NCBI RefSeq assembly: GCF_963678635.1
Contig: NC_087071.1
Coordinates: forward strand, 23,884,013 to 23,948,012
DNA length: 64,000 bases
Reading direction: 5' to 3'
Source of the DNA: Symsagittifera roscoffensis
Taxonomy: Eukaryota > Xenacoelomorpha > Acoela > Convolutidae
The notes under the pieces were generated by a model. That model had not been told where the DNA came from and searched no databases. It worked only from the letters and a program-made list of their open reading frames with translations. Made by a program: the position numbers and the translations under genes. Below are positions 18,418 to 28,316 of the stretch, in pieces (position 1 is the stretch's first letter; every line of letters begins with the position of its first letter).

Positions 18418-21147
18418 TTACTTTTTAAATTCTACTTTCTTTAATATTTTAGATTGAGGGATGAACATTTTATAGTTTTTACGTGGTTGATTTCGGAGTC
18501 TTGATGTTTTTCTATGTTCTGATTTGTCTATTTCTTCTTGGGGTATTATTTGTTCTGTCATTTTTCTATTTTTTCTTGGTTTTGGAGGTTCTTTATGGTT
18601 TTGCGTATTGTTTTTGGTGGCGGTTGGTTTTGTGTTTTGATTTTCGGTGGGGTTATCATTTTGTTCTGTGTTTTTCAGATGTGGTTCATTTTGAATGATT
18701 TTTAATCCTGTGAAAGAATATAATTGAGTTAATTCGCGGAGTGCGTATTCTTTTGGGTAATAAGGTAATAGGTTGTTTCGATGTTGAACGATTTCTTTTT
18801 TGTTTGAGTCGGTAATTTTATATGTGACATCAGTGGGTTTTGCAATTATTTGGTAGGGTCCTTTTCGGAGGGGTTGTAATTTTTTAGAAATTCCTTTTTG
18901 AGTATTAAAATTAGGTATTAAAACAAATGTTCCAATTTTTAAATCGGAAGCTGGTGTAAAACGTGAATTGATTTGGTCATTTATGTTTTGTCTTTGTAAT
19001 AACTTTTTCGTTATTTTTTGGTAAATTTCATTGTGTTTCTTATCTCTATTTAAAATCCATTCGGTGTGTGTACCGGAGGCTAGTTTAAGAATTTGTGGGT
19101 GATGAAAATGATCTTCATCGTGCGTATGTAATGGGAGGTTATAACAAATTGAGTCTTTATTTGGTTGACAATAACCTTGTGCGTTTTTATGGGAATTTGC
19201 TGTAAACATTATTGGTTTGCGTGGCTTTTGGTTAAAAACCATTTCGTATGGTGACATTCCTAAAGTTGTCGTAATTTGTGAATTATATGCTAAGGGAAAT
19301 AATTTTACATCTGCTGACCATTCGGTATATTTTGTATCATTTCCGTTGATGATACATCTAAGATATTCTTGTAGTGAACGGTTCATACCTTCGACTAAGC
19401 CGTTTGTCCAAGGTGCATGAGATGTACGTGGTTTGTGTTTAATGTTGTATAAATGACATAGTGTTATTATTTCATTATTTATGAATTCTGTACCATTGTC
19501 TGTGACTAAAATTTCTGGTAGTCCAAATTTTGCTATCCAGTGTTCATAAAGTGTTGTATATGCGTAATAAGCATTACAATGTGGTACTGGGTTAAGTGCT
19601 ACATAATGTGTAAATGCGTCAACAATTACCATAATGTAGGAGTTTCCTTCTGATGAGGGTGAAATTGGTCCTTTAGTATCAAATGAGATACGATGATTAA
19701 AGTACAAACTTTGTCCTTTAAAATCTTGTTTTTGTGCTATTTGTTTTTGATTTGGGTAAGGTTTATTTAGTTGACATACTATACAGTCATTGCATAGTAC
19801 TTTTATCCAGATTGGTGCATTTGGGAAGTAAAAATTTTGTATAAAATTTGAATATGTTTTTTCTGATCCAGAGTGTCCTTTAATATTTTGTGTATGTGAA
19901 ATATTAAAAGCTATAAGAATCATACTTATAGGGAGACATGGAACTGTAGATTCATTCATGTTATACTCTAAAAGGTCTGTGTTTTCGTTAATTGTTGTGT
20001 TGTTAAATTTGCGAAAGTATCGGAGGAGTGTTTTGTTTCCTAGAATGGTTGAATCTGCTTTGATAGGTTTAGTTTTATATTTGTGCCATGATTTCAGTTG
20101 TCTAATTACTGGGTCAAGGTTTTGATATTGTTTCAGTGTTGAAATTGTAATTGTTTCTGTTGGGGGGAGAAAAATGTTTTCGATTTCTAATTTAGATAAG
20201 GGTATTGTATCAAGTGGGTCATGGAGGTCAAAAACTTGATTTATTGTGTATTTTGAATCATTTGTTTGTGGTCCTGATAAATTTATTTTATCAGTTAAAT
20301 CTTCTTTTTCAATTAGTGGAAAATGGTCTTTTTTAGGTAGGTGTTGTTTTGTTCGTTTTTGTTGGGTGTTATTTTTTATCCATTGAGAATATGGGATTGG
20401 TTTGAAGGTTGATGTTCCAAGTAAATCAACTTCATAATGATTATTTTGACAATCTAAATAAAGTGGGAAATGTTGTAAATTATTTATTTGTGATTGTTCA
20501 ATATCAGTTTTTACTGCATATTTGCATTCTAATCGAGGTGATGTTTCGTTTTCTGCAAGGTAGAATTTTATATTTTTGGGTATTTCAACTGTTGTTTTTC
20601 GTGTAAGTAATTCAGGTGGTGTATTTCGACTTAAGGTGTCTGGTAATGCAAGATTTTTTCCTGCAGTCCAAACTATATGTAAGTTTGGAAATTTCATTAG
20701 AATTAGTTGAAATCTGTAAACTCGGTGGTTTGGGTTAGATTTCTGTGTGAAAAGAAAAATGATGGGTTTGTGGTCTGTGAATAAAACTGTTGGATGCTTT
20801 GATCCAAGTATCAGAAATTCATATTCTGTCAATGTATATATTATGGCTGTACATTCTCTCATTAGAGTTGAGAGTCGTAGCTCTGCTTGAGTGAATAATC
20901 GAGAATTTGCTGATATGAGGTTCATTTTATTTGTACCATTATGTGATTGTAATAGTGCTGCGCCGATGCCAAAGTTCGAAGCATCGCACATTGCATAAAA
21001 TGGTTGATCAGGGTCTGGAATTGTGTTTGAAATTTGTTCAGTTAAAAGTTTCTTTATTTCTTCAAATCGTGTTTGATGTTCTGTATTCCATTCAAAATTA
21101 TTTTGTTGTCTAAGGATGTTGTAAAATGGTCGTAGATATAATTGCAT
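18418..21147 (-). CDS. pol: pol, distal part: RNase H and integrase (909 codons after the TAA)
   Basis: This is the same reading frame as the upstream pol part, separated from it by TAA at 21159-21157. RNase H is at about residues 45-175 (CDASNFGIGAAL with D55, RECTAI, FTDHKP, LPDTLSRN). Integrase follows with an H2C2 zinc finger (H..H, CNDC..C), catalytic motifs FDTKG and TDNGTEF, and a D-35-E spacing to GLVEGMNR. A GPY/F-type module (LRKGPYQIIAKP) and a basic, disordered tail of about 100 residues complete it. All catalytic residues are present. The ATG at 21147 sits inside the RT-RNase H connection and is probably not a natural start. Confidence 0.9.
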   Translation of the reverse strand: MQLYLRPFYNILRQQNNFEWNTEHQTRFEEIKKLLTEQISNTIPDPDQPFYAMCDASNFGIGAALLQSHNGTNKMNLISANSRLFTQAELRLSTLMRECTAIIYTLTEYEFLILGSKHPTVLFTDHKPIIFLFTQKSNPNHRVYRFQLILMKFPNLHIVWTAGKNLALPDTLSRNTPPELLTRKTTVEIPKNIKFYLAENETSPRLECKYAVKTDIEQSQINNLQHFPLYLDCQNNHYEVDLLGTSTFKPIPYSQWIKNNTQQKRTKQHLPKKDHFPLIEKEDLTDKINLSGPQTNDSKYTINQVFDLHDPLDTIPLSKLEIENIFLPPTETITISTLKQYQNLDPVIRQLKSWHKYKTKPIKADSTILGNKTLLRYFRKFNNTTINENTDLLEYNMNESTVPCLPISMILIAFNISHTQNIKGHSGSEKTYSNFIQNFYFPNAPIWIKVLCNDCIVCQLNKPYPNQKQIAQKQDFKGQSLYFNHRISFDTKGPISPSSEGNSYIMVIVDAFTHYVALNPVPHCNAYYAYTTLYEHWIAKFGLPEILVTDNGTEFINNEIITLCHLYNIKHKPRTSHAPWTNGLVEGMNRSLQEYLRCIINGNDTKYTEWSADVKLFPLAYNSQITTTLGMSPYEMVFNQKPRKPIMFTANSHKNAQGYCQPNKDSICYNLPLHTHDEDHFHHPQILKLASGTHTEWILNRDKKHNEIYQKITKKLLQRQNINDQINSRFTPASDLKIGTFVLIPNFNTQKGISKKLQPLRKGPYQIIAKPTDVTYKITDSNKKEIVQHRNNLLPYYPKEYALRELTQLYSFTGLKIIQNEPHLKNTEQNDNPTENQNTKPTATKNNTQNHKEPPKPRKNRKMTEQIIPQEEIDKSEHRKTSRLRNQPRKNYKMFIPQSKILKKVEFKK

Positions 21148-21156
21148 TTTATAAAC

Positions 21157-21159
21157 TTA
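21157..21159 (-). other. In-frame TAA inside pol (RT/RNase H connection)
   Basis: Codon-by-codon reading shows the frame continues on both sides of this single ochre codon (the next in-frame ATG is four codons on). Similarity to Ty3-type pol is continuous across it. It is either a point mutation or a suppressed stop. Confidence 0.9.
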
Positions 21160-23280
21160 TTTACTTAAAAAGTTTAACATTCCAAGGAATTCTTGGATTT
21201 TCTTTTTATTTGTTGGTGGTTGAAGTTTTTGAATAGCGTCAATGCGTGATTTCAGTGGAGTTATTGTTTTTCTTTCTATGTTATGTCCTAAGAATTTAAC
21301 TCTTGTCAAAAAGAAGTGTGATTTATCGGGGGCGGCCTTCAGATTTTCGTTCTGAAGTATTTGATGATATTTTTCTAAAACTTTGAACATTTCGTCTTTT
21401 GTTTGTGATTGCATAAAAACATCGTCTAGATAGGTGATTGCGTTTTTCTTGAGTATTAGTGGTCTAAAAATTTTGCTCATAAAAGCTGAAAATGCTGCTG
21501 GTCCTATGGATATTCCATAGAATAAGCGGTTAAATTCATATTGTTGGTTTCCGATAACAAATTGTGTTAAACGTCGTGATTGTTCATCTAGTGGCATTTG
21601 ATTGTATGCACTATTCATATCGGCGGTTGTAAAGTATTTGCCGTTTATTTTTGTTAAAATAACTTGTATTGGTTCAATGGGCCAATTACATTTTGATTCA
21701 TCTATGAGTGAATTGAGGTATCTAGCGTCGAGAACGATTTTTAATGATTCTCCTTTAGCTAGAATGATAACGGGGTTGATGAATGTGTTGCCTTTTGGTT
21801 GTTCTTCTTTATTAACTGGTGATATAATGTTGTATTGTTCTAAAATATCGAGTAATCTGTTTACTTTATCATGTAAGTGAATTGGTACTTTACTTGCTCT
21901 CTGTTTTTTGAAAACTGCGTCTGGTTTTAATGGGAGATGTAGTGATGAACTGATTTTGCCAACATCGAATTTTGATGTTGCATAGACTGATGAATATTTA
22001 ATTAGCTGTTTGGCTAATTTTTCGAATTCGTCTTGTGTTATTTGTGAATGTTGGAAATTAAACATTGTTAAAAATTTTTGTTGGTCCTCTGTGTAGTTAC
22101 TTATGTTGAATGTAGGTTTGAAATATGGAGTTTTTGTGAAATAATCCGTATTTCTGTTTTCGTTACTTATTATATTATTTATAGATAATTCTTCATTAAG
22201 AATTGTAGATTGGCAAATATCTAGTAATTGGAGTATATTATTTACGCGATAGGCTTTTTCATGTATTGGTGATATTGTAGCGTTAGTTTCACAATATCCT
22301 AAAAGTCCTAAAGGTAATGTTACTTGGTAAGGTGTGTTGTTATAAACATGTAAAGAAATAATATCTGAATTCGAATTTTTCAAATATTTTATTGATGAGA
22401 TTGTGATTTTGAAAAATTTATGAATAGGTTTGAATTCAAAATCTGACATATAAAATTTTTGTTTGTTTTGTTCTTTATCATATTGGTGAACTTGTTTGAT
22501 TGAAAAATTATATATGTTTCCTGATAGTGGTTTCAGGTGTTTTCTTTGTTGGTTATATATTGGATAAAATTTTGAAAAGAATGGTGGTTGTTTGTTTAAT
22601 CTTTGAAAAAATGTTAGGGATGTTTCTTTTGTTTTTGTATATTTATCTTTGATTAATATTTTACTATTTAGGATGTTAATTGTTGGTATATACTTCGAAA
22701 TAAATGGTATTCCAATGATATTATATTTAATATCAGTGATATGGAATATTTGTTTAAATGGCTTGTTTAGAATTTTACTTTGCTCCATTGTTCTGGTAGG
22801 GAGGAGAAATAATTGGATTTTTCCGTAGTTTATCAATGTTGATCCTTGTGCTGTTGCTAGTTTGCTGGAGGTTTCAAGAGGTGTTAGCTTTGGATGTAAA
22901 GTTTTTATTTCATTCCATGTGGGGATGTTTATTATGTTTGATTCTGCTCCTGAATCAATTAAAAAATCTATTTCAAGGTCTGGTGGTTGAAATTCTTTAT
23001 TTCTTGGGCTTTCTAAGAGAAATGGTATTGTCCAAATTTTTTCTTTGGGTTGTTCTTTTTGTATATTTTGATAAATATGGTTTGTATTCAAGCATTTTGT
23101 TTTGGTATTTTTATTGGTTTGATCTGTAGTGTTAATCTCGTTTGTTTCTTGCGTCGTTGATGTGGAATTTATGGGTGTAGTGTAATAATTTTGAAGAAAT
23201 TCTGATTGATTTTCATATATATGTGATGGAAAGGGTTGTTCATATATGACAGATTCATAGTCATTTTCGACTTTTATCAT
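21157..23280 (-). CDS. pol: pol, proximal part: protease and reverse transcriptase
   Basis: Retropepsin is recognised from FLIDSGAESNI (D109-S-G counting from the ATG at 23280). RT motifs follow: LDARYLN, TTADMNSAYNQMPL, FNRLFYGISIGPAAF, YLDD at residues 617-620, and FLGHNIE. The frame is open upstream of 23280 without a stop to the gag TGA at 23673-23671, so the ATG is simply the first Met of pol and gag and pol share one frame. The part ends at TAA 21159-21157, within the conserved segment after the FLG...NF motif that precedes RNase H, so the stop divides one enzyme rather than two genes. Confidence 0.92.
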   Translation of the reverse strand: MIKVENDYESVIYEQPFPSHIYENQSEFLQNYYTTPINSTSTTQETNEINTTDQTNKNTKTKCLNTNHIYQNIQKEQPKEKIWTIPFLLESPRNKEFQPPDLEIDFLIDSGAESNIINIPTWNEIKTLHPKLTPLETSSKLATAQGSTLINYGKIQLFLLPTRTMEQSKILNKPFKQIFHITDIKYNIIGIPFISKYIPTINILNSKILIKDKYTKTKETSLTFFQRLNKQPPFFSKFYPIYNQQRKHLKPLSGNIYNFSIKQVHQYDKEQNKQKFYMSDFEFKPIHKFFKITISSIKYLKNSNSDIISLHVYNNTPYQVTLPLGLLGYCETNATISPIHEKAYRVNNILQLLDICQSTILNEELSINNIISNENRNTDYFTKTPYFKPTFNISNYTEDQQKFLTMFNFQHSQITQDEFEKLAKQLIKYSSVYATSKFDVGKISSSLHLPLKPDAVFKKQRASKVPIHLHDKVNRLLDILEQYNIISPVNKEEQPKGNTFINPVIILAKGESLKIVLDARYLNSLIDESKCNWPIEPIQVILTKINGKYFTTADMNSAYNQMPLDEQSRRLTQFVIGNQQYEFNRLFYGISIGPAAFSAFMSKIFRPLILKKNAITYLDDVFMQSQTKDEMFKVLEKYHQILQNENLKAAPDKSHFFLTRVKFLGHNIERKTITPLKSRIDAIQKLQPPTNKKKIQEFLGMLNFLSK

Positions 23281-23670
23281 ATTGATAGCAAGAGTGTTTT
23301 CAGTATCACTTTCTGAATCTGATGATGTACAGTTTATTTGATTGAGTTGTAACGTATCAGTTACTGTGTCATCAATACCTGGGGGGTCTGATTTTGTTTC
23401 TGGGTTAGCTTGTACTTGATTGATTTGTCTTTGATGTTTAGGTGTACTGCTTCTATGACGATTATTAGAGTTATTATAGTGATTATGATTCCGGTGTGGT
23501 GATTGGGAATAATTTCTATAACGATTATTATAACTTGGGTGTCGATTTTGTGAATTATTTCGCGATCTGTTTTGGTAATTATTGTTTGGTCTGTTATAGT
23601 TCGATCTATTATATGAGTTATTCCTTGATCGATTGTTCGGGTAATTCTGGTTTCGGTTGTTTGAATAACT

Positions 23671-23673
23671 TCA
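23671..23673 (-). other. gag/pol boundary TGA, in frame with pol
   Basis: Gag and pol are both in the frame of 26640. Between 23670 and 23280 I find no other stop. The context is AAT TGA AGT, inside a repetitive Asn/Arg/Ser/Tyr-coding stretch. This would be a gammaretrovirus-like readthrough site in place of the more usual -1 frameshift, or a nonsense mutation in a gag-pol fusion. Confidence 0.85.
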
Positions 23674-26640
23674 ATTTCTATTATAGGAGTAGTTTCTATT
23701 CCTATTGTATGATGAATTTCGTGATTGGTTGTTTGGATAGTAGTTATTTCTTGATTGGGAATTAGATCTAGAAACAAATCGTTGTGTGTTTGAATTTGAT
23801 CTGGAGTAGTTATTTCGACTATTTGGTCTATTGTAGTGATTTTGTGATGAATTATACATGTTTCTTCGTTCTGGTGATCTTCCTCTATAACTTGAGTTAT
23901 ATGGGGATTGATTTCTTGTATAATTTGTATTGTTCGGGAGTGGTTTTCCTGAACTGTTGTTGCTGTGAACTGTTTTGTTCGGTAAATTTTGATCTTTTTT
24001 CATGTATTGATAGAATGATTTATTTGGTTCTTTGTATTTTTGAGGTTTATTTTGACTATCTTGCTGTTTTTGTTTACATTCGGAAATACTATGTCCGTAT
24101 CGTCGGCAATAATTACACCATTTTTTGAAAGATGGTTTGCCTTTAAAGTTCGGGTTCTTTTCGTAAATATTGAGTATTTCAGTGATTTTTTCAACGAGGT
24201 CTGTTTCTGATTTCTGTATATTATTAATATTAGTGGGAGTCGTTTCAATTCTGTTAACGTATTGTAATTTCAGATTTTCCGTTTCTTCTAGTTTCATCGT
24301 GATTTCTGCTTGTTCTAGTTTGTCTACTAGTTTTCGAAAATCTAAATCGGGTTCTCGAATTGAAGAAGGATGGGATGCTCTCTTTTTTATTGCTATTTTC
24401 CTTAATTGTGGTGTTAAGGTCATCATTAAGATTTCTGTCATCTTTGTGTTTTTATAGTCATGTGTATTTAGTGAATATGCTTTTCGAACTAGTGTTTCGA
24501 TTCGTACTGCTATTTGCTTGATGGTTTCGTTTGGTAATCTGCGAATTTCATTACATAAAACTCTTTGTTGTTGTTTGTTTCTTTCGGAGTCAAACATTTT
24601 TGAAAATTCTTGTGTAAATCTTTTCCAGTTTGATTTTATTTCTAGAGGTAGTACTGAAAACCATTTTTGGGCTGCGCCATCTAAGGTTGTTTGTATCAAC
24701 GCTGTGCGTCGATGTATCCAGTTTTGATGTAGTGGCGTATTAATTGGTTCAGGTCCTATGTTTAAAATCAAATTTGCTGTTACTGCATTTAAGTAATCTT
24801 CTACAGAGTATTCAGGGTCTGTTCCTGTGAAAACCATTAAAGGTTTGTTTGATGTTATTGATGATCCACCCATAAGGTATGGATTCATTGTCATTTGTAA
24901 TGATTCTGCTGCATTTGGCATTTGAGAAAAATTTGAAAGTTGGTTTCTTGTTATTTCATGTTGTTGAAGATAATATGGGAGTGGTATTTCATTTTGCATT
25001 TGTGATGGTTGATACGAGTGTGCAGTCATTGGATTTTGTTGTTGAATTGGTTGAAAAGATTGTGTATTAGTTGGATTTTGTTGTTGAATTGGTTGTTGAT
25101 GTTGTGCATCTATTGATTGTGGAGAAAAATTCCTATGATTTGTACGTGTTTTCTGTATTCCTTGTCTACGATATTCTTGAGTATTTGGTGCAAATATATC
25201 TGGTTGTAAGAAATCGTCATCTGAGGATAAATAATCCATTTGATAAGATGTTTGTTTTTTATTTTTATTCTGTTGAAAAAATGGGTAATTTTCACTGCGA
25301 TCCTGTGGAGGATTTGGTTGAAAATTTTTGGAATTATATTGGGCCGTTGGTTTATCCCAGTTTCGAGGTTTTGTATATTGATTAAAATTCCTTTGTGGTT
25401 GATAATTTGTTTTTGATGGATGTGTATAATTATAATTATGGTCTGCAAAGTTGTTTCTAGTGAATGTTTTGCGTGTTTTTGATGGTATTGTCATGGGTCT
25501 GTATGTTTGGTAATCCATATGGGAATATTTTGGAGCAACCGAAGGTTTAACGGTTGATTGTAAGGTTACCTGTGTTTGTGAAGGATTTGTATTTCTTGGT
25601 GTTGTTAAATTTGGGCGTATTGGTGAAATACTTTGTTGTGTAGTTGTTGTGTGTACAATTTCTTCATTTATGAAGTGTGATGGTGTCTGGATATCTTGTT
25701 GAGTAAGATTCCTAGTTCCATTGAGGTTTTCGTTGTGTATGACTGTAGAGTTTAAACTATTATTTTGTGTATCGGGTAAAAATGTATTATAGTTTAATGG
25801 TGTTGCATCAATTGTTAATGGTATTACTCTTACATAATCTCTTATGTAAGATATTGTACCTATTGCTTGACTTGAGATTGATTGTGGAAAGCTTATAAAT
25901 GCGGGATGAGACCATTCGGGGTCCCAAACATAATCTGATTGTTCTGTGATAGCGGTATCATCGTTCGAATTTTGGGGTCTAAAATTTTTTCTTGCTTGTG
26001 CAATTAAATCAATATTGTGTGTGAAATAATCTATTATGAACCATGCTAAAATTTTTTGTAGATCGTGTTTGGTATGTTGTGAAACGTCATCTTTCGTGAA
26101 ATTTTCTTCAATGATGTTTAAATAACTAGAGAGTAGTGTAATTTCATGTCGTACTTTCAAATGTTTAGATGTTTCTGTCGGTGAGACATTTGTTAGTGGG
26201 ATTTCGTTTTCTAATATCGAAATATAACTATATATTATTGCGAAAACTTCATTGGTGAATATGGAGTTTGCTCTTTGTGAGTTATGATATTGGATGCTTT
26301 TTATATATTCTGAAAAAACTTTTGAAAATTCTAAATCAAGATCGTCTGTTTGAATAGTATATGTTCTATTATTATGGTTTGGGGAAGTGAATTCTATGGA
26401 GTAGATTCCATACTGTTGTGTTATGTTGCATATATCTTTTAGATAGTGATCTATGATTTGTCTTTTGATTTTTACATCGGGGAACTCTGTTTTACATGGA
26501 CTGATTCCGGGTTCAAATAAATTTACGAGTAAATTTTGACAAAATATGTGTTGTCCTCTATCAGTATCTGCGTCTACTATAAAAGGAAAGATTTCATCAT
26601 CATCTGGAGTTTCGTCACCTGGGGTGTGTGTTGAACTCAT
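23671..26640 (-). CDS. gag: gag (989 aa) with one CCHC zinc knuckle
   Basis: The large ORF precedes pol. The N-terminal 330 residues are acidic to neutral, followed by a Gln/Asn/Pro-rich linker with repeats of the type PIQQQNP. The capsid-like core is at about residues 590-800 (EDYLNAVTANLILNIG, AQKWFSVLPLEIKSNWKRF, RRLPNETIKQIAVRIE). A CCHC knuckle (WCNYCRRYGHSISECKQ) is at about residues 840-853, then an Arg/Asn/Ser/Tyr-rich nucleic-acid-binding tail. The frame ends at TGA, yet the same Asn/Arg/Ser/Tyr composition continues in frame beyond it. It is unusually long for a Ty3-type gag. The ATG overlaps the end of the 155-codon ORF by 26 bases. Confidence 0.88.
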   Translation of the reverse strand: MSSTHTPGDETPDDDEIFPFIVDADTDRGQHIFCQNLLVNLFEPGISPCKTEFPDVKIKRQIIDHYLKDICNITQQYGIYSIEFTSPNHNNRTYTIQTDDLDLEFSKVFSEYIKSIQYHNSQRANSIFTNEVFAIIYSYISILENEIPLTNVSPTETSKHLKVRHEITLLSSYLNIIEENFTKDDVSQHTKHDLQKILAWFIIDYFTHNIDLIAQARKNFRPQNSNDDTAITEQSDYVWDPEWSHPAFISFPQSISSQAIGTISYIRDYVRVIPLTIDATPLNYNTFLPDTQNNSLNSTVIHNENLNGTRNLTQQDIQTPSHFINEEIVHTTTTQQSISPIRPNLTTPRNTNPSQTQVTLQSTVKPSVAPKYSHMDYQTYRPMTIPSKTRKTFTRNNFADHNYNYTHPSKTNYQPQRNFNQYTKPRNWDKPTAQYNSKNFQPNPPQDRSENYPFFQQNKNKKQTSYQMDYLSSDDDFLQPDIFAPNTQEYRRQGIQKTRTNHRNFSPQSIDAQHQQPIQQQNPTNTQSFQPIQQQNPMTAHSYQPSQMQNEIPLPYYLQQHEITRNQLSNFSQMPNAAESLQMTMNPYLMGGSSITSNKPLMVFTGTDPEYSVEDYLNAVTANLILNIGPEPINTPLHQNWIHRRTALIQTTLDGAAQKWFSVLPLEIKSNWKRFTQEFSKMFDSERNKQQQRVLCNEIRRLPNETIKQIAVRIETLVRKAYSLNTHDYKNTKMTEILMMTLTPQLRKIAIKKRASHPSSIREPDLDFRKLVDKLEQAEITMKLEETENLKLQYVNRIETTPTNINNIQKSETDLVEKITEILNIYEKNPNFKGKPSFKKWCNYCRRYGHSISECKQKQQDSQNKPQKYKEPNKSFYQYMKKDQNLPNKTVHSNNSSGKPLPNNTNYTRNQSPYNSSYRGRSPERRNMYNSSQNHYNRPNSRNNYSRSNSNTQRFVSRSNSQSRNNYYPNNQSRNSSYNRNRNYSYNRN

Positions 26641-27082
26641 TTTTCCGTTCGATGACTGTTAATATGTAATTATTAATGTGTCGAATTGGTTGATTCCAAT
26701 TGTATAGATGTACTGGTTTGTGTTTGTACTGTTTTTTTATTCTTCTTTTTCCTCTTTGTGATGAATTTGAAGTTGTTTCTGAGTCAGAAAAATATAATTG
26801 ATCGTGAAGTGGGTAATTTTTATCTATTGATTCTTTTAGTTTGTAAAGTTCGTCTAAACTGTTGGTTTCTGATTCTGAAAATGCGTTTCGATTTTTTGAA
26901 AATCTTTTTCGTGTTATTTGTCTTTGTTTAGTTATTATTTTCCTCTTTAGTGTTTGTCGTTTTGTGCGAATGTATCCAACTGTTTGTGTATGAGGTGTGA
27001 TTACAAGGTCGTATTTTTTGTTATCTATTTCACAATTGTGTAAAATGATTGTTTGTTTAATTCCTAGGTTTTTAAATGACAT
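26615..27082 (-). CDS. Basic ORF upstream of gag (155 aa)
   Basis: This ATG-initiated ORF ends 26 bases inside gag in another frame. It has two strongly basic clusters (TLKRKIITKQRQITRKRF and GKRRIKKQYKHK) separated by an acidic/serine segment (SESETNSLDE, SDSETTSNSS). There is no signal peptide or membrane helix. The basic clusters could be nuclear localisation or RNA-binding motifs. ORFs before gag are rare in Ty3 elements. No family recognised. Confidence 0.6.
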   Translation of the reverse strand: MSFKNLGIKQTIILHNCEIDNKKYDLVITPHTQTVGYIRTKRQTLKRKIITKQRQITRKRFSKNRNAFSESETNSLDELYKLKESIDKNYPLHDQLYFSDSETTSNSSQRGKRRIKKQYKHKPVHLYNWNQPIRHINNYILTVIERKNEFNTHPR

Positions 27083-27169
27083 AAGGTTTAGAATGACGGA
27101 TGCAAAAAGTTGTTAAATGATTTCTATTTTCTTAAACTGTTAGTTCTTACGATTTTTTGGTTAGCTTAA

Positions 27170-27600
27170 CCTGGGTCTATTTGTTCAGGGTTGGAGAGAA
27201 AAGTATATCGATTCCGAAGAATGATTTTTACTTTCTCGTGGCTAGTATAAGCTAAGGTGTTAACTTACTTAATCTTACTTAGGGGTAGTGATTGTGTTCA
27301 AGGGTTGGAGAATAGTAAATCGATCCACAAGGTTCAGGTATAATTAGAACGCGAGTAGTTCGTTAGATACTATTTTAAACTTACTAAGTCTAAGATTTAT
27401 CCTGGGTCTGGTAAGAGGGGGGGTCAAGTGAAGGATGAATAACCGAAGTTCTTCACTGTTTATCCTAATTTGAATGATTAGTTTTGTTTTAAAAATTTCT
27501 ATTAGTCTTGGGTCTTTAGAAAGGGTTGGGTAGTGAATCGACGTTTGAGGTCGTTAGACACTAATTAAGTGGGTGGGGTAGAACAAAATTGTTCTGTTTG
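27170..27600 (-). repeat. Four diverged ~110-base leader repeats
   Basis: Units start near 27170, 27279, 27401 and 27507. Plus-strand landmarks are CTGGGTCT (27171, 27402; CTTGGGTCT at 27507), AGGGTTGG (units 1, 2, 4) and ATCGAT/ATCGAC about 20 bases later. Unit 4 forms a nested stem TAGTG..CGAC/GTCG..CACTA; unit 3 forms AGTGAAG/CTTCACT. Different stem sequences at the same place hint at conserved structure rather than sequence. Confidence 0.5.
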
Positions 27601-27685
27601 ATCCAAGGATAAGCCTTGATGATCAAATTTGAGATTTTAATTAAGTAGAAAATGATTTAAGATCCAAGGATAAGCCTTGATGATC
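27600..27685 (-). repeat. Twin 25-base hairpins in the leader
   Basis: Two exact copies, 61 bases apart, of a sequence folding as CAAGG-ATAAG-CCTTG with GATC on both outer sides (27600-27624 and 27661-27685). Confidence 0.75.
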
Positions 27686-28014
27686 TGGTTTTAAAATTAA
27701 GTGATTTTAAGTTTTAATAAAGTTTTAAATTTGTGTAAAGGAAAGATTTAGTGTTTTATGATGTTAGTGAGTTGATGATTGCTGTTATGTTTTAGATGAT
27801 GAAGCTGGAACAACAGGATGATTTATGATTACTAACCATTTATTGTCATGCTACTAATTTTTATTTTTGTTTTCCAATAAATATTTTTCAAACATGTTTT
27901 GTATAATACTGCAGAGTTTTAGGGAAACGATCTTAGATCTTTTTATCAATCGTTATTGTATAATATTAATTTTGTTTAGCGCCTGAAATGATTTTGAAGA
28001 GTAACTTCAAGGTT

Positions 28015-28248
28015 TTATGTTTGCAAATGGAAATCTAAATTCATTGCAAGTAGTATTCGAAATATAAAAGTTTGTTCTGGCTTTTGCCGAACTATCATAT
28101 AACTATACGGCAAGTTTCTACTTTGTCGTATGTCGTCTTTGGTTCGAGGTCTTCTTCCAATTCCGGGTAGTTCTATTATGGTTCGGAATATTGGCTCTGA
28201 TCTATTGAGTCGGAGAGACATTTCAATTAAATTATTGTCGTATAACAT
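28015..28248 (-). CDS. Short leader ORF (77 aa), role unknown
   Basis: This is the first ATG ORF after the primer-binding site, about 70 bases downstream of it. The product would be polar and basic (IGRRPRTKDDIRQSRN). It could be a regulatory upstream ORF or the start-supplying exon of spliced messages; a GT lies in a donor-like context CAAA|GTAGAA. There is no homology, so it may be chance. Confidence 0.3.
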   Translation of the reverse strand: MLYDNNLIEMSLRLNRSEPIFRTIIELPGIGRRPRTKDDIRQSRNLPYSYMIVRQKPEQTFIFRILLAMNLDFHLQT

Positions 28249-28316
28249 TTTGTAAATGTTTTTGTCTAATTTCTAATCTAATTTTGGTTAATTCTAATCT
28301 AGTAAGGTCTTGTTCG

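Noticed and set aside
23361-23777. 138-codon ORF overlapping the gag tail
   Set aside because: Ile/Thr-rich by-product of the repetitive Asn/Arg/Ser/Tyr-coding gag tail in another frame; pol continues in the gag frame here.
18418-26640. Alternative genetic code reading TGA and TAA as sense
   Set aside because: Host genes here end with TAA and TGA in the expected places, and the element's other ORFs do too.
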